Shown in pieces: positions 1 to 7,088 of a DNA stretch of 41,138 nucleotides; within the stretch, counting starts at the first letter, position 1, and every line of letters starts with the position of its first letter. The notes under the pieces are model-generated. The model searched no databases. It saw only the letters and a list, made by a program, of their open reading frames with translations, and had not been told where the DNA came from. Location of the stretch: contig NZ_CP034146.1 in the NCBI RefSeq assembly GCF_003856835.1, positions 1 to 41,138 of the forward strand, in the 5' to 3' direction. This DNA is from Haloplanus aerogenes. GTDB taxonomy: Archaea; Halobacteriota; Halobacteria; Halobacteriales; Haloferacaceae. The position numbers and the translations under genes were made by a program.

Positions 1-225
1 ATGAGCAGTGACCGACAGTCTGTTCCGGTCTCCCTCCCGCCGGAACTCGTTGACCGTCTCGACAGGCTCGTCGAGGACGGCGTCTTCGGGTCACGGTCGG
101 AAGCGCTCCGATACGGCGCTCGGCTCGTCGTTCGCGAAGAGTACCTCGAGCGCCTCCACGAACAAGCGGACACCAAAGCGCGGAAAGACGTCGAAGAGCG
201 GCTGGATCGAAAGCGTGTATCTTGA
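1..225 (+). CDS. Ribbon-helix-helix antitoxin (VapB/CopG-like)
   Basis: A 74-residue protein with an N-terminal ribbon-helix-helix DNA-binding fold: a short strand (SVPVSLPPELV) followed by two helices ending in a GSRSEALRYGAR segment typical of CopG-type repressors. The C-terminal half is a charged helix, as in antitoxins that wrap around a toxin. It precedes and overlaps an out-of-frame PIN-domain gene by 11 bases, the usual antitoxin-toxin order. By family knowledge it should bind its own promoter and neutralise the toxin. The start codon is the first base of the window, so upstream control sequences, or a longer N-terminus, cannot be judged. Confidence 0.85.
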   Translation: MSSDRQSVPVSLPPELVDRLDRLVEDGVFGSRSEALRYGARLVVREEYLERLHEQADTKARKDVEERLDRKRVS

Positions 226-601
226 CCTCGACGTCATTCTCGCGGAGCTGAAGGCCGATGACTGGCTGGCGAGTGACGTCGATATCGACTCGATCGAGGA
301 ACCGAAGACGTCGGTCGCGACGGGCATCGAACTCCAGTACGTGATGGAAGGCGAGTGGGAGCGTGACCGCGTCGTCCGAGCACACCAAGAGATCGCTAGT
401 CAAAATATCGAGCTGGTTCCGCTGACGAGTGACGCCCTGGACGCCGCTGCCGACCTCCGAGCCCAGTACGACGCACTGAACGTCTTCGATGGAGTGCATC
501 TTGGCAGTGCGGCTACCCTCGACGAGCCAATCGTCTCGACGGATACGCTGTTCCCCGAGATCCCAGAAATCGAGCATATCGACCCGCGCGATCTCGAATA
601 A
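215..601 (+). CDS. PIN-domain toxin (VapC-like ribonuclease)
   Basis: A 128-residue PIN-domain protein. The acidic residues expected for the metal-dependent nuclease are visible: an N-terminal LDLDVILAEL segment, a central Glu in GIELQYV, an Asp in NVFDGVHLGSA and a C-terminal Asp in VSTDTLF. VapC toxins cleave RNA, often tRNA. The frame is open from base 8, but that upstream part is only the antitoxin gene read in another frame. The GTG at 215 gives the expected N-terminus and overlaps the antitoxin stop, which suggests translational coupling. The RNA target cannot be deduced. Confidence 0.85.
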   Translation: MYLDLDVILAELKADDWLASDVDIDSIEEPKTSVATGIELQYVMEGEWERDRVVRAHQEIASQNIELVPLTSDALDAAADLRAQYDALNVFDGVHLGSAATLDEPIVSTDTLFPEIPEIEHIDPRDLE

Positions 602-681
602 GGGACTAGACCGGGACGAAACCAGTCTCACTCGTAGCCAGCGCGAAATGTGCGAACGGTAGTTTGTGGTGTTATAATCTC

Positions 682-699
682 CTATAGGAATTGCTATAG
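682..699. repeat. CTATAG pair, 12-bp period
   Basis: Two exact CTATAG hexamers (682-687 and 694-699) lie 12 bp start to start, in the promoter region of the DUF2971 gene. This is the unit seen in arrays around the par operon at 39.5-41.0 kb. It could be a site for the plasmid partition or RHH protein, or an operator. Confidence 0.6.
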
Positions 700-760
700 C
701 CGGTCAGAGAAACGAGATAGTCGCAGACGAGATTCGGAGCCCAGTTATTTTGTGCCGGTC

Positions 761-766
761 AGGAGG
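761..766 (+). promoter_or_regulatory. Shine-Dalgarno sequence deciding the DUF2971 start
   Basis: AGGAGG lies nine bases before the ATG at 776. It supports that start over the in-frame codons from 650 onward, which would run through promoter-like DNA carrying a CTATAG pair. Confidence 0.7.
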
Positions 767-775
767 ATTGGGGAT

Positions 776-1837
776 ATGGATTACCTCGATGCAGTCGTTG
801 AAGCGACAGGTGAACACGATAGTGCACTACGGGAGATTCTCCAAGAGGACCACGATGAAGAGGAAGTTCGAGAATTCCTCTCTGATGCGATCCGTTCGAA
901 AATCCGTCGCGATTTCGTCGCCTCCCGACTCAAGCAAACCATAGAGAACACAGCGACAGTCCCGGATTTAGACGATCCGCCGGAGCTACCCGAGAGATCC
1001 GATGAGGAGCCTATTCTGGTTCGTAAATACCTCGATCTCTCGAAGTTCGTTTCGTTGCTACAGGACGGGATTTGGTTCAGCCGACTCGACAATTTCGACG
1101 ATGACTACGAAGGACGAGTCTCCGATAAAACGGTCCGACAGCGGTTTGATCAGTGGGAATACTCAAAATTCGAAGGCGAGTCACCTCCATATGATTCACG
1201 GCAGATGTACGCGGCAGAAGACGAAATCCTCCGAAAGCAATCCTTCGTGTCCTGTTGGCGGTACGGTGGGGAGGAATCAGCCGTCTTCTGGGATGCCTAC
1301 ATCGACGATGGAAATGGAGTCGCCGTCGAGACAACCCTGGATACGCTTTCCTCAGCAATGGAACGGGCCCATCGTAAGGTCCTGATCGGGAAAGTCAACT
1401 ACAGAGAATACAAGGGGAGTGACGAGCGGTTCGCAGCAAATGGCGTCGACCGAGTATTCCACAAGCGTATCGCCTTCGGGGATGAGAAAGAGTTGCGCCT
1501 CTTAGCGAGACAGGAGCTCAACGATCTGGATCTGGAGGTGAGTGAAACCGGGGATATCGATATGGAACTCGAGGCGGATCCGGGTTTCAATCTAAAAGTC
1601 GATCCAGAAGACCTGATCGAACGCATTATCCTCCCGCCCGATATCAACGATCGTCAGCTGACGCAGGTCGTCCAACTGATGGAGTATCACGACATCACGG
1701 CAGAGATCTGGCGGTCGATGTTAGATGTGAGCCCCGGTACGACGGCTCCAATACAGGTGACGGGCGATGATGCTGGCGAGATTGCTCGGGACGATATGAA
1801 ACGCGCCAGGCTTGTTGACAAATCCAAGTACAGGTAG
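776..1837 (+). CDS. DUF2971 family protein
   Basis: A 353-residue protein. Residues about 80-230 match DUF2971: a YLDLSKFVSLLQDGIWFSRLDNF block, where the family usually has a phrase ending in N-D-P-E, then FVSCWRYGGEESAVFWDAY, then a GVAVETTLDTL strand. The first 80 residues are charged and helical and look like an extension of this branch. DUF2971 proteins have no settled biochemical role and are often found in accessory and defence regions. A strong AGGAGG supports the ATG at 776. The gene stands alone, followed by a CTATAG-like site and a convergent regulator gene. Confidence 0.75.
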   Translation: MDYLDAVVEATGEHDSALREILQEDHDEEEVREFLSDAIRSKIRRDFVASRLKQTIENTATVPDLDDPPELPERSDEEPILVRKYLDLSKFVSLLQDGIWFSRLDNFDDDYEGRVSDKTVRQRFDQWEYSKFEGESPPYDSRQMYAAEDEILRKQSFVSCWRYGGEESAVFWDAYIDDGNGVAVETTLDTLSSAMERAHRKVLIGKVNYREYKGSDERFAANGVDRVFHKRIAFGDEKELRLLARQELNDLDLEVSETGDIDMELEADPGFNLKVDPEDLIERIILPPDINDRQLTQVVQLMEYHDITAEIWRSMLDVSPGTTAPIQVTGDDAGEIARDDMKRARLVDKSKYR

Positions 1838-1911
1838 ATAGGAGAAGAACAAATAGCTATCTTGGAAGAACAGGCCCTGTTGACGTGGTTGGAACTTCGG
1901 TGAGAGACTGA

Positions 1912-1929
1912 CTATAGGATATCATATAG
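1912..1929. repeat. CTATAG / ATATAG pair, 12-bp period
   Basis: CTATAG at 1912-1917 and ATATAG at 1924-1929 repeat the 12-bp spacing of the par-region arrays with one mismatch. The pair lies in the gap between two convergent genes, so a promoter operator is unlikely here. That fits better with a dispersed partition or DNA-organising site. Confidence 0.5.
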
Positions 1930-1950
1930 TAGGAAGAAAGTGGCTATACT

Positions 1951-3054
1951 TCACGAACTCAGGCCTTCTTCTGCAAGAGACATCGCAAACTCGGAGAGCC
2001 GATAACGGTAGGGAGTATGACGGAAGATAACCCGACCGTAGTCATCACCTTTGTCCACTTCGCTCTCCTCAATCGCGTCAACCGCCCTGTTCAGTTTCGA
2101 CAGCTGGTTCCCCTCGCGAAGATAGGATTCAACCTTGTCTGGCCGGATATCGAACTCTTCTGCAAGAATGAATCGAAGAGTCCGACGACCACCATCTGCA
2201 CGGATTACAGTATCACCAGCATACTCCCCGTCACCAGGTCGCATCGGGCTATCAAGCCGATCCACCATATCATCAATGAGACGTTCGATCTCCTCTTGAA
2301 CCGTCTCCTCTACTTCCCCACTGATGATCTGATCTCGCCGTTCACTAATCGCGTACGTCGATGGACCCGGAGGCTGGAACTCCTCAAGGACACCCAGATC
2401 AACAAGATGGTTGATGGCGGTACTAAAGGAGTGCTCGAATGTTAGCCGTTCCGCGATCTCGTTTCGAGTCAAGCCCTCTGACTCCGGTCCGATTTCCTCT
2501 TCGTACAAAGCAGTCACAATAGAGATCTGATCATCAACGCTGGGGAGATCTCCCTTCTGGTCCCGGATGTAGGCAGCAAGCGCATTGCTGCCGGTCAGTT
2601 CCTCGTCCTCACTCTCATCCCCTGGGCGTGGAGCCTGCGCGTATTTGTCGATTTCATCCGTCGTTTCCAGCCTCTCGTACATATCCTGCAACGTGCCCTC
2701 AGCCCCAAGCAGCCCCATCTCCTCCAATAGGTCGCGACCGACATCAGTGAGGCCGTAGAAGCGCCAGGGCAGATCGCGCTTGCGCTGATCCTTCGGAAGC
2801 GTTCGCTCCGCCACGATCCCGTGCTCGATCAGCACCTCGAGATGTTCGCGGATGGTACTCTTGCTCTTGCTCGGGTTCACGTAGTCGAGCTCTTTGAGCG
2901 TGGGGAGCTGCTGCGGATGAGAGAGAATATTCTGAATCAGGACAAACCGCGTCTCTTGCGTAACGACGTTCAGGCGCTGTCGCTGGTTCTCAACCGTACT
3001 GTCGCTTGCATCGGTCGTGTCGGGCTGATCCCGATGCGTCGTGTTGTGGGCCAT
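1951..3054 (-). CDS. Two-part winged-helix transcriptional regulator
   Basis: A 367-residue protein. Residues about 30-130 form an ArsR/MarR-like winged helix (LNVVTQETRFVLIQNILSHP, then PSKSKSTIREHLEVLIEHGIV, then a wing with WRFYGLTDVGRDLLEEMG). Residues about 165-360 form a second region that begins with PSVDDQISIVTALYEE and ends with YGRVIFRHTPYRYRLSEFAMSL. That second region also occurs alone in the genes at 35068-35712 and 37662-38264. It includes another helix-turn-helix segment (GLTRNEIAERL...AINHLVDLGVL). It is probably a DNA-binding repressor, with unknown targets. It diverges from the gene at 3312, so the 250-base gap may be shared control DNA. Confidence 0.75.
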   Translation of the reverse strand: MAHNTTHRDQPDTTDASDSTVENQRQRLNVVTQETRFVLIQNILSHPQQLPTLKELDYVNPSKSKSTIREHLEVLIEHGIVAERTLPKDQRKRDLPWRFYGLTDVGRDLLEEMGLLGAEGTLQDMYERLETTDEIDKYAQAPRPGDESEDEELTGSNALAAYIRDQKGDLPSVDDQISIVTALYEEEIGPESEGLTRNEIAERLTFEHSFSTAINHLVDLGVLEEFQPPGPSTYAISERRDQIISGEVEETVQEEIERLIDDMVDRLDSPMRPGDGEYAGDTVIRADGGRRTLRFILAEEFDIRPDKVESYLREGNQLSKLNRAVDAIEESEVDKGDDYGRVIFRHTPYRYRLSEFAMSLAEEGLSS

Positions 3055-3253
3055 AGTTTTGGGGACAGCTACAGTCGATTGGGCACCTGCTGTAGCTATC
3101 GCTGTGAGGTCGTACTCCCCTCCCTGACAGAGGATGGGAGCAACGAAATACCGGTCTGGGGCAGGGTAGCCGACCGGTATCGATCGGTGCTGGTTGTGTT
3201 GCTTGTGTTCACGCTAGCGTATAGTCGCCGGCGCTATAAATGCTTCGGCGATA

Positions 3254-3279
3254 ACCACATTGGTCTAAACCGTTGTGGT
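3254..3279. promoter_or_regulatory. Imperfect palindrome upstream of the 3312 gene
   Basis: ACCACATTGGT (3254-3264) and ACCGTTGTGGT (3269-3279) are inverted copies with two mismatches, separated by CTAA. The site lies just upstream of a TTTTAA TATA-like element (about 3288-3293) whose expected transcription start is close to the ATG at 3312. This places it where a regulator would compete with TFB. The divergent winged-helix regulator is the obvious candidate binder. Confidence 0.5.
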
Positions 3280-3311
3280 CGAAAGGGTTTTAATTCGGGC
3301 GCGCGAACCAG

Positions 3312-3896
3312 ATGGTAATGCCGGACGGCTCCTCAGAGAGCGACCTCGAGGCCCGAGCTCAACGGCATCACTACCGGTCGTTGACGCCGGAGGAGTACGA
3401 GGGCCTCAATCACTTCCGAGCCGACTGGGCGGATCTCGCTGCAGAGGCCGATAACCGATTTTTCATTTTGGGGAGCTTCTCCGAGGACGACGTTGACCGC
3501 GTGAACCAGCTCAAGGATCACATCAACCGAGATACGGGCGACGACGCCGTCGCCTACCGAATGGACGAGTTCCTCCCCGATACTGATCTCGTTCTCCACC
3601 CGATTCTCAAATTCAAGCTCATCGCCGACGATTCACACCACATCCTCGGCGTCTGTGAACACGACCAAGGCGGCGCGCTCATCGAACACGGACTCCTGAT
3701 CGAATCGCGGTCGTATATCGACAAAACACATATCCTGAAGCGAACTTACCCACCCGAGCGCGAGAAAGAGCAGTACAGCTGGATGCAGACCTTCGGCGTC
3801 TTCGAGATCTTCGAGTACTACGACCAGCTCTACGAGTGGGAAACAGTGCCAGAATACGAACAGCAGATCGAGGACCTCGTCGAGGACCTTCTGTGA
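3312..3896 (+). CDS. Conserved hypothetical protein, possible nucleoside-deoxyribosyltransferase/TIR-like fold
   Basis: A 194-residue soluble acidic protein that I do not firmly recognise. The middle shows an alternating strand-helix pattern: FFILGSF, a helix VDRVNQLKDHI, AYRMDEF, then LHPILKFKLIADDSHHILGVCEHDQGGALIEHGLLIE. A small-residue turn followed by Glu-x-Gly (GGALIEHGLL) recalls the base-exchange Glu of nucleoside 2-deoxyribosyltransferases and related TIR/SLOG-like nucleotide enzymes. This is a fold guess from the pattern, not an assignment. The C-terminus is acidic and helical. Expression is probably leaderless, from a TATA element about 24 bases upstream next to a palindrome. Confidence 0.55.
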   Translation: MVMPDGSSESDLEARAQRHHYRSLTPEEYEGLNHFRADWADLAAEADNRFFILGSFSEDDVDRVNQLKDHINRDTGDDAVAYRMDEFLPDTDLVLHPILKFKLIADDSHHILGVCEHDQGGALIEHGLLIESRSYIDKTHILKRTYPPEREKEQYSWMQTFGVFEIFEYYDQLYEWETVPEYEQQIEDLVEDLL

Positions 3897-3914
3897 GAAA
3901 GTCTCGCGGTGTAG

Positions 3915-4253
3915 CTACTCAGAGACCGGCCCTTTGTACTCCCAGTCGAGACTGTCTCCCTGTCGACGGACGATGTACTTGTAGGGGCCATGCAGTGCCC
4001 CGGATTGGCATTTGCAGTTGTCCTTGCCACAGCTGACCTTCTTGATCACCACGGTCCCCCCGCTCGATTCCTCGACGGCTTCGATTGACTCACCCTCGCC
4101 GGCGTCGATATCTTCGACAGCGACGTCCTGGCGGTATTCGAGGAGTTCGTCGATCCAGTCCTGGAGGGCGCGTAAGTCTGCGTCGTCTTGCTTCGGGACG
4201 CCCTCGGCGAGATACTGAGGGAGCGAATCGGGAGCCGGCGGTCGAGGGGCCAT
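3915..4253 (-). CDS. DUF6788 family small cysteine-motif protein
   Basis: A 112-residue protein ending in the DUF6788 signature: SCGKDNCKCQSG followed by LHGPYKYIVRR. The Cys-rich loop could hold a metal. The N-terminal part is proline-rich and then helical and acidic. The family is common on haloarchaeal plasmids and has no known activity. An in-frame ATG at 4268 exists, but it would place codons inside a conserved inverted repeat, so the ATG at 4253 is preferred. That start lies three bases from the repeat, which flanks a TATA-like CTATTAG. The gene is therefore likely leaderless and under direct control of the CTTACCAAACA-binding factor. Confidence 0.7.
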   Translation of the reverse strand: MAPRPPAPDSLPQYLAEGVPKQDDADLRALQDWIDELLEYRQDVAVEDIDAGEGESIEAVEESSGGTVVIKKVSCGKDNCKCQSGALHGPYKYIVRRQGDSLDWEYKGPVSE

Positions 4254-4256
4254 TGT

Positions 4257-4300
4257 CTTACCAAACAATACGGGCTAATAGAGAATAAATGTTTGGTAAG
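4257..4300. promoter_or_regulatory. CTTACCAAACA inverted pair, copy A
   Basis: CTTACCAAACA (4257-4267) and TGTTTGGTAAG (4290-4300) are perfect 11-bp inverted arms with a 22-nt spacer. The spacer contains the likely TATA box of the DUF6788 gene on the minus strand, and the proximal arm covers the expected transcription start. This arrangement suits a repressor. Four further copies lie at 6323, 8980, 15271 and 24546. Confidence 0.75.
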
Positions 4301-4619
4301 ATTTGAGATTTGCCCTTCAGCATTTCCGGAGTAATCATCAACGAGAGGCGGTGTATCGGTTATTGTCGAACATTCAGTAGCTCTGGAACGCTCGACATCC
4401 AATCTTCCACCGTTTCCGAACCTATTAGTCGAGATAGTGATGCGTTCCAGTAATTCCAGAGCTCTACGCTCCCAGGGAACAGAGAGTATCAGAGAAAATT
4501 GCTGAAACGGTGGTGTGTGACCGATCGAACCTAACCACGATGAGCGGAGGAGGATCTCAGAACGGAGAAACCGGACGAGGTACGATTGAGCCATCAGAAG
4601 ATATGGGAGAAGGACAGAG

Positions 4620-4641
4620 ACACACCACTCTTGCAAGTGAA
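4620..4641 (-). other. Origin recognition box (ORB)
   Basis: On the minus strand this reads as an ORB-like element, TTCACTTGCAAGAGTGGTGT plus two more bases. The same 22 bases recur exactly at 6138-6159 on the other side of cdc6. It points towards the initiator gene's outer flank, opposite to the boxes at 4822 and 4854. Confidence 0.7.
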
Positions 4642-4821
4642 GCCAAAAACTTGGGGGAGAGGGAAGGAGCAGAGAGAAGCAGTCGAAATAGATTCAGACG
4701 CCGATACCAACACGAAGAGGATCTCTAGGACGATAACTCAGATAACATCAACCAACGGATGTGTCAACGCTTTAGTTGAAGTCGTGGACTGTTGCTCTAG
4801 TCACTACTACTAGTCTAGTCT

Positions 4822-4843
4822 TTCACTTGTAACAGTGGTGTGT
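4822..4843 (+). other. Origin recognition box (ORB)
   Basis: TTCACTTGTAACAGTGGTGT plus two bases matches 6245-6266 downstream of cdc6. It is in the opposite orientation to the box at 4620, giving the inverted arrangement typical of haloarchaeal origins. Confidence 0.75.
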
Positions 4844-4853
4844 GTCTGTGGTC

Positions 4854-4880
4854 TTCACTTGAAACAGATGTAGGGGTGGT
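4854..4880 (+). other. Degenerate origin recognition box
   Basis: TTCACTTGAAACAG followed after a short interruption by GGGGTGGT resembles the intact boxes but is stretched and imperfect. It sits directly before the cdc6 TATA element, so initiator binding here could repress its own promoter. Confidence 0.5.
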
Positions 4881-4893
4881 TTTATATGGAGGA
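4881..4893 (+). promoter_or_regulatory. TATA box and GGAGGA upstream of cdc6
   Basis: TTTATAT at 4881-4887 lies about 24-30 bases before the ATG at 4911, as expected for a leaderless haloarchaeal transcript. GGAGGA follows directly. Confidence 0.6.
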
Positions 4894-4910
4894 CGTGAGA
4901 AAGCGGTCAT

Positions 4911-6137
4911 ATGCGTCGATTCGAGCGGAAGCAGAATATCTTCCGCAACAAAGACGCTCTTGGAGAATCCTACCAACCCGACCAAATCGAGGAGCGGGAT
5001 GAGGAGATCGAGGAGTACATGGACGCTCTCCAGCCCGTTGTTGACGGGTGGGAACCGAACAACATCTTCCTCTACGGGAATACCGGTGTCGGGAAAACCG
5101 CTGTTACCGACTACCTTCTCGACAGACTCCAGGATGATGTCGCTGACTATGACGACGTCAACCTATCAGTCATCTCGTTGAATTGCAAGACGCTGAACTC
5201 CTCCTATCAAGTCGCCGTCGAACTCGTGAACAAGCTTCGTCCTGCTGGCGGTGAAATCAGTTCAACTGGCTATCCCCAGCAGACTGTTTTCAAGAAACTG
5301 TACGAGGAACTTGAGGCGATCGGCGGGACGATTCTGATCGTCCTGGACGAGGTCGACTCGATTGGTGACCGAGACGAATTATTGTACGAACTTCCGCGAG
5401 CTCGGGCGAACAACAACCTCGACTCGGCCAAGGTTGGTGTCATCGGGATCAGCAACGATTTCAAATTTCGCGAACAACTGGACCCTCGCGTCCAAGACAC
5501 GCTCTGTGAACGAGAACTCCAGTTTCCGCCGTATGATGCACCTGAGCTGGAGAATATTCTGGAATCCCGCGCTGAAATCGCGATCGCAGAGGATGCCGTC
5601 GAGCAGGGTGTGTTGAACTTCTGCGCGGCTCTTGCTGCTCGCGATAGTGGCAGTGCCCGTCAGGCGCTCGACCTCCTTCGATTGGCCGGTGAGATCGCGG
5701 AAAACCGTGAAGCAGACCTCATCGAGCGTGACCACGTCGAGGCAGCACGATCCCGTCTTGAACAGGAACGTGTCGAAGAAGGAATGCGTGAGCTGACGAC
5801 GCACGGCCGTCTCGCACTATTAGCCGTCATCTCGAAAGCCGCTAAAGAGGAGACTCCGTGTCGAACGCGGGAGATTTACGAGGAATACATCACCCTGTGC
5901 GATTCCTCCGGAACTGACTCACTCGCTCAGCGATCCGTCCATAATCATCTGTCGGATCTTCGGATGCTCGGGATTCTGTCGGCCTACGAGAATCGGAGCG
6001 GGTCTCGAGGAAATTACTACAGCTACGAACTGGACGTCCCGTTCACGAGTGCGATCGAGGCGATGTCTGATGTTCTGCGGTTAGACAGCGAGATCGAGAC
6101 GATTCGAGAAATTGCATCGATGAACAACGTCGCCTAG
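4911..6137 (+). CDS. cdc6: Orc1/Cdc6 replication initiator
   Basis: A 408-residue AAA+ ATPase that binds origin boxes and is expected to load the MCM helicase. Walker A is GNTGVGKT at residues 56-63, Walker B is the LIVLDEVDS block near residue 145, and the ISNDFKFREQLDPRVQ stretch near residue 190 corresponds to sensor 1 and its flank. The C-terminal third (from about residue 290) is the winged-helix DNA-binding domain. Length is normal for haloarchaeal Orc1/Cdc6. Boxes lie on both sides: three upstream and four downstream, the first downstream box beginning at the base after the stop codon. This marks the gene and its flanks as a working origin of the replicon, and as the plasmid's cognate initiator. 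Confidence 0.95.
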   Translation: MRRFERKQNIFRNKDALGESYQPDQIEERDEEIEEYMDALQPVVDGWEPNNIFLYGNTGVGKTAVTDYLLDRLQDDVADYDDVNLSVISLNCKTLNSSYQVAVELVNKLRPAGGEISSTGYPQQTVFKKLYEELEAIGGTILIVLDEVDSIGDRDELLYELPRARANNNLDSAKVGVIGISNDFKFREQLDPRVQDTLCERELQFPPYDAPELENILESRAEIAIAEDAVEQGVLNFCAALAARDSGSARQALDLLRLAGEIAENREADLIERDHVEAARSRLEQERVEEGMRELTTHGRLALLAVISKAAKEETPCRTREIYEEYITLCDSSGTDSLAQRSVHNHLSDLRMLGILSAYENRSGSRGNYYSYELDVPFTSAIEAMSDVLRLDSEIETIREIASMNNVA

Positions 6138-6159
6138 ACACACCACTCTTGCAAGTGAA
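6138..6159 (-). other. Origin recognition box (ORB), identical to 4620-4641
   Basis: It starts immediately after the cdc6 stop codon and is base-for-base identical to the minus-strand box at 4620-4641. Confidence 0.7.
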
Positions 6160-6186
6160 GTCGCCGATGTGTGTCGATTATTCGTG

Positions 6187-6266
6187 TTCACTTGTAACAA
6201 TGGTGTGGTCGGTTTGACCCTGTTCACTCGCAACTGTGGTGTGGTTCACTTGTAACAGTGGTGTGT
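6187..6266 (+). other. Cluster of three origin recognition boxes
   Basis: Three same-direction boxes lie at 6187-6208 (TTCACTTGTAACAATGGTGT core), 6223-6244 (TTCACTCGCAACTGTGGTGT core) and 6245-6266 (TTCACTTGTAACAGTGGTGT core). The last two abut exactly. With the box at 6138 they form the downstream half of the origin. Confidence 0.75.
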
Positions 6267-6322
6267 CTGAGGCGGGACTAGGTAATAGTGCCATCCCCAT
6301 CGAGAAATGGGCTGATTGGATT

Positions 6323-6365
6323 CTTACCTAACATTAGGAGGAAGTTCACTATGTTGTTTGGTAAG
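6323..6365. promoter_or_regulatory. CTTACCAAACA inverted pair, copy B
   Basis: CTTACCTAACA (6323-6333) and TGTTTGGTAAG (6355-6365) are separated by 21 nt. One arm carries a single A-to-T change, the same change seen in one arm of copy D. The pair lies between the origin boxes and a small gene with no start codon close by, so its target is unclear. Confidence 0.65.
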
Positions 6366-6525
6366 GCCAGATCAACCGCATTCCCACCGAGTTTTTCGAG
6401 AGAGCAACGACCTCGTGTCAGGGATGTCTGGCCCCTCCATAGCAGTTGATGCGTTCTACGAAAATTCTCGCTTTCGCTGATCCGGAGTCGTACTCTACTC
6501 CTCACCTAGTGCTGTAGCCAGCGGC

Positions 6526-6843
6526 TTACGCGGAATTCAGGTACTGATTGGCCGGGTACTCGGCTTGTGTCACTTTCGTTCGGGCGGTGCGCCGAACTTT
6601 TCGATTTGGCGGCCGCTCTTCATACTCGTCGATATATTCCTTGATGTAGGTGGCCACTTCGTCGACGACGTCGGCGTCAGCACACTCGGCGACGTTCATA
6701 AGCGTCGTCTGATACCCCATTTTCGCCATGGGTAATCCCTGTTGTCCCCCGATCACCTCGTCGTTGATCTCTTGAATCTCGTAGAGGTGTCCCTTAATTC
6801 GCAACTCCATGTCTCGGTCCGTGATTTCGGGTCGCATGGGCAT
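6526..6843 (-). CDS. Small conserved hypothetical protein
   Basis: A 105-residue protein (103 if the second ATG at 6837 is used). It is hydrophilic with an alternating helical pattern: MELRIKGHLYEIQEINDEV, then MGYQTTLMNVAECADADVVDEVATYIKEYIDEYEERPP, then a basic segment NRKVRRTARTKV. I do not recognise the family. The basic tail could bind nucleic acid or be a linker. Its upstream region on the minus strand contains overlapping hairpins at 6872-6957. Similar small orphan proteins near haloarchaeal plasmid origins are common, which is the only contextual hint. Confidence 0.5.
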   Translation of the reverse strand: MPMRPEITDRDMELRIKGHLYEIQEINDEVIGGQQGLPMAKMGYQTTLMNVAECADADVVDEVATYIKEYIDEYEERPPNRKVRRTARTKVTQAEYPANQYLNSA

Positions 6844-6871
6844 ATGTTGGTAGCCTCGTGTTCACCACGAT

Positions 6872-6957
6872 ATCCTGGACCGGTGGTCGCCAGGATTTCG
6901 CGGCTTGCCTATGTTGGCAATCCCCGGATTGCTAGCATAAGCTATGCCGGGATTCGC
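6872..6957 (-). promoter_or_regulatory. Leader region with overlapping inverted repeats
   Basis: The arms are ATCCTGG/CCAGGAT (6872-6878, 6890-6896), TTGCC/GGCAA (6905-6909, 6916-6920) and GCAATCC/GGATTGC (6917-6923, 6926-6932). A wider AATCCCCGG/CCGGGATT pair overlaps the third. The second and third share bases 6917-6920, so they cannot form together. This is an arrangement typical of switching leaders, or of a protein-binding palindrome cluster. It precedes the gene starting at 6843. Confidence 0.4.
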
Positions 6958-7048
6958 AGGTAAAGGCTTATCGGCGTTCGCTTGTTAAGGAAGAATGAGG
7001 ACGCGGACCAGGCCCGCTGGGTTGAACCCTCGGGACTGATCCGGTTAG

Positions 7049-7073
7049 GGACGTGGGGTAGTGGCCCACGTCC
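7049..7073 (-). terminator. Hairpin downstream of the RNase-H-like gene
   Basis: GGACGTGGG (7049-7057) and CCCACGTCC (7065-7073) form a perfect 9-bp stem with a 7-nt loop, 16 bases beyond the stop of the gene ending at 7089. No strong U-run follows. The position suggests 3'-end formation or transcript stabilisation. Confidence 0.45.
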
Positions 7074-7088
7074 TGATGACGTCCGATC

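Larger units (their letters stand above)
4301..4910. other. Non-coding upstream part of the replication origin
   Basis: No convincing gene was seen here. The open frames on both strands lack protein character and run through the origin boxes. The segment holds three origin recognition boxes and then the cdc6 promoter. The stretch from about 4640 to 4820 between the first two boxes is comparatively AT-rich and is a candidate for the duplex-unwinding region. Confidence 0.6.

Noticed and set aside
4046-4636. A 196-codon minus-strand frame upstream of cdc6.
   Set aside because: It overlaps DUF6788 in another frame, the copy A site and an origin box, and reads as non-protein.
7011-7045. A tRNA T-arm-like GGGTTGAACCC segment.
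   Set aside because: No acceptor stem, D-arm or anticodon arm fits around it.
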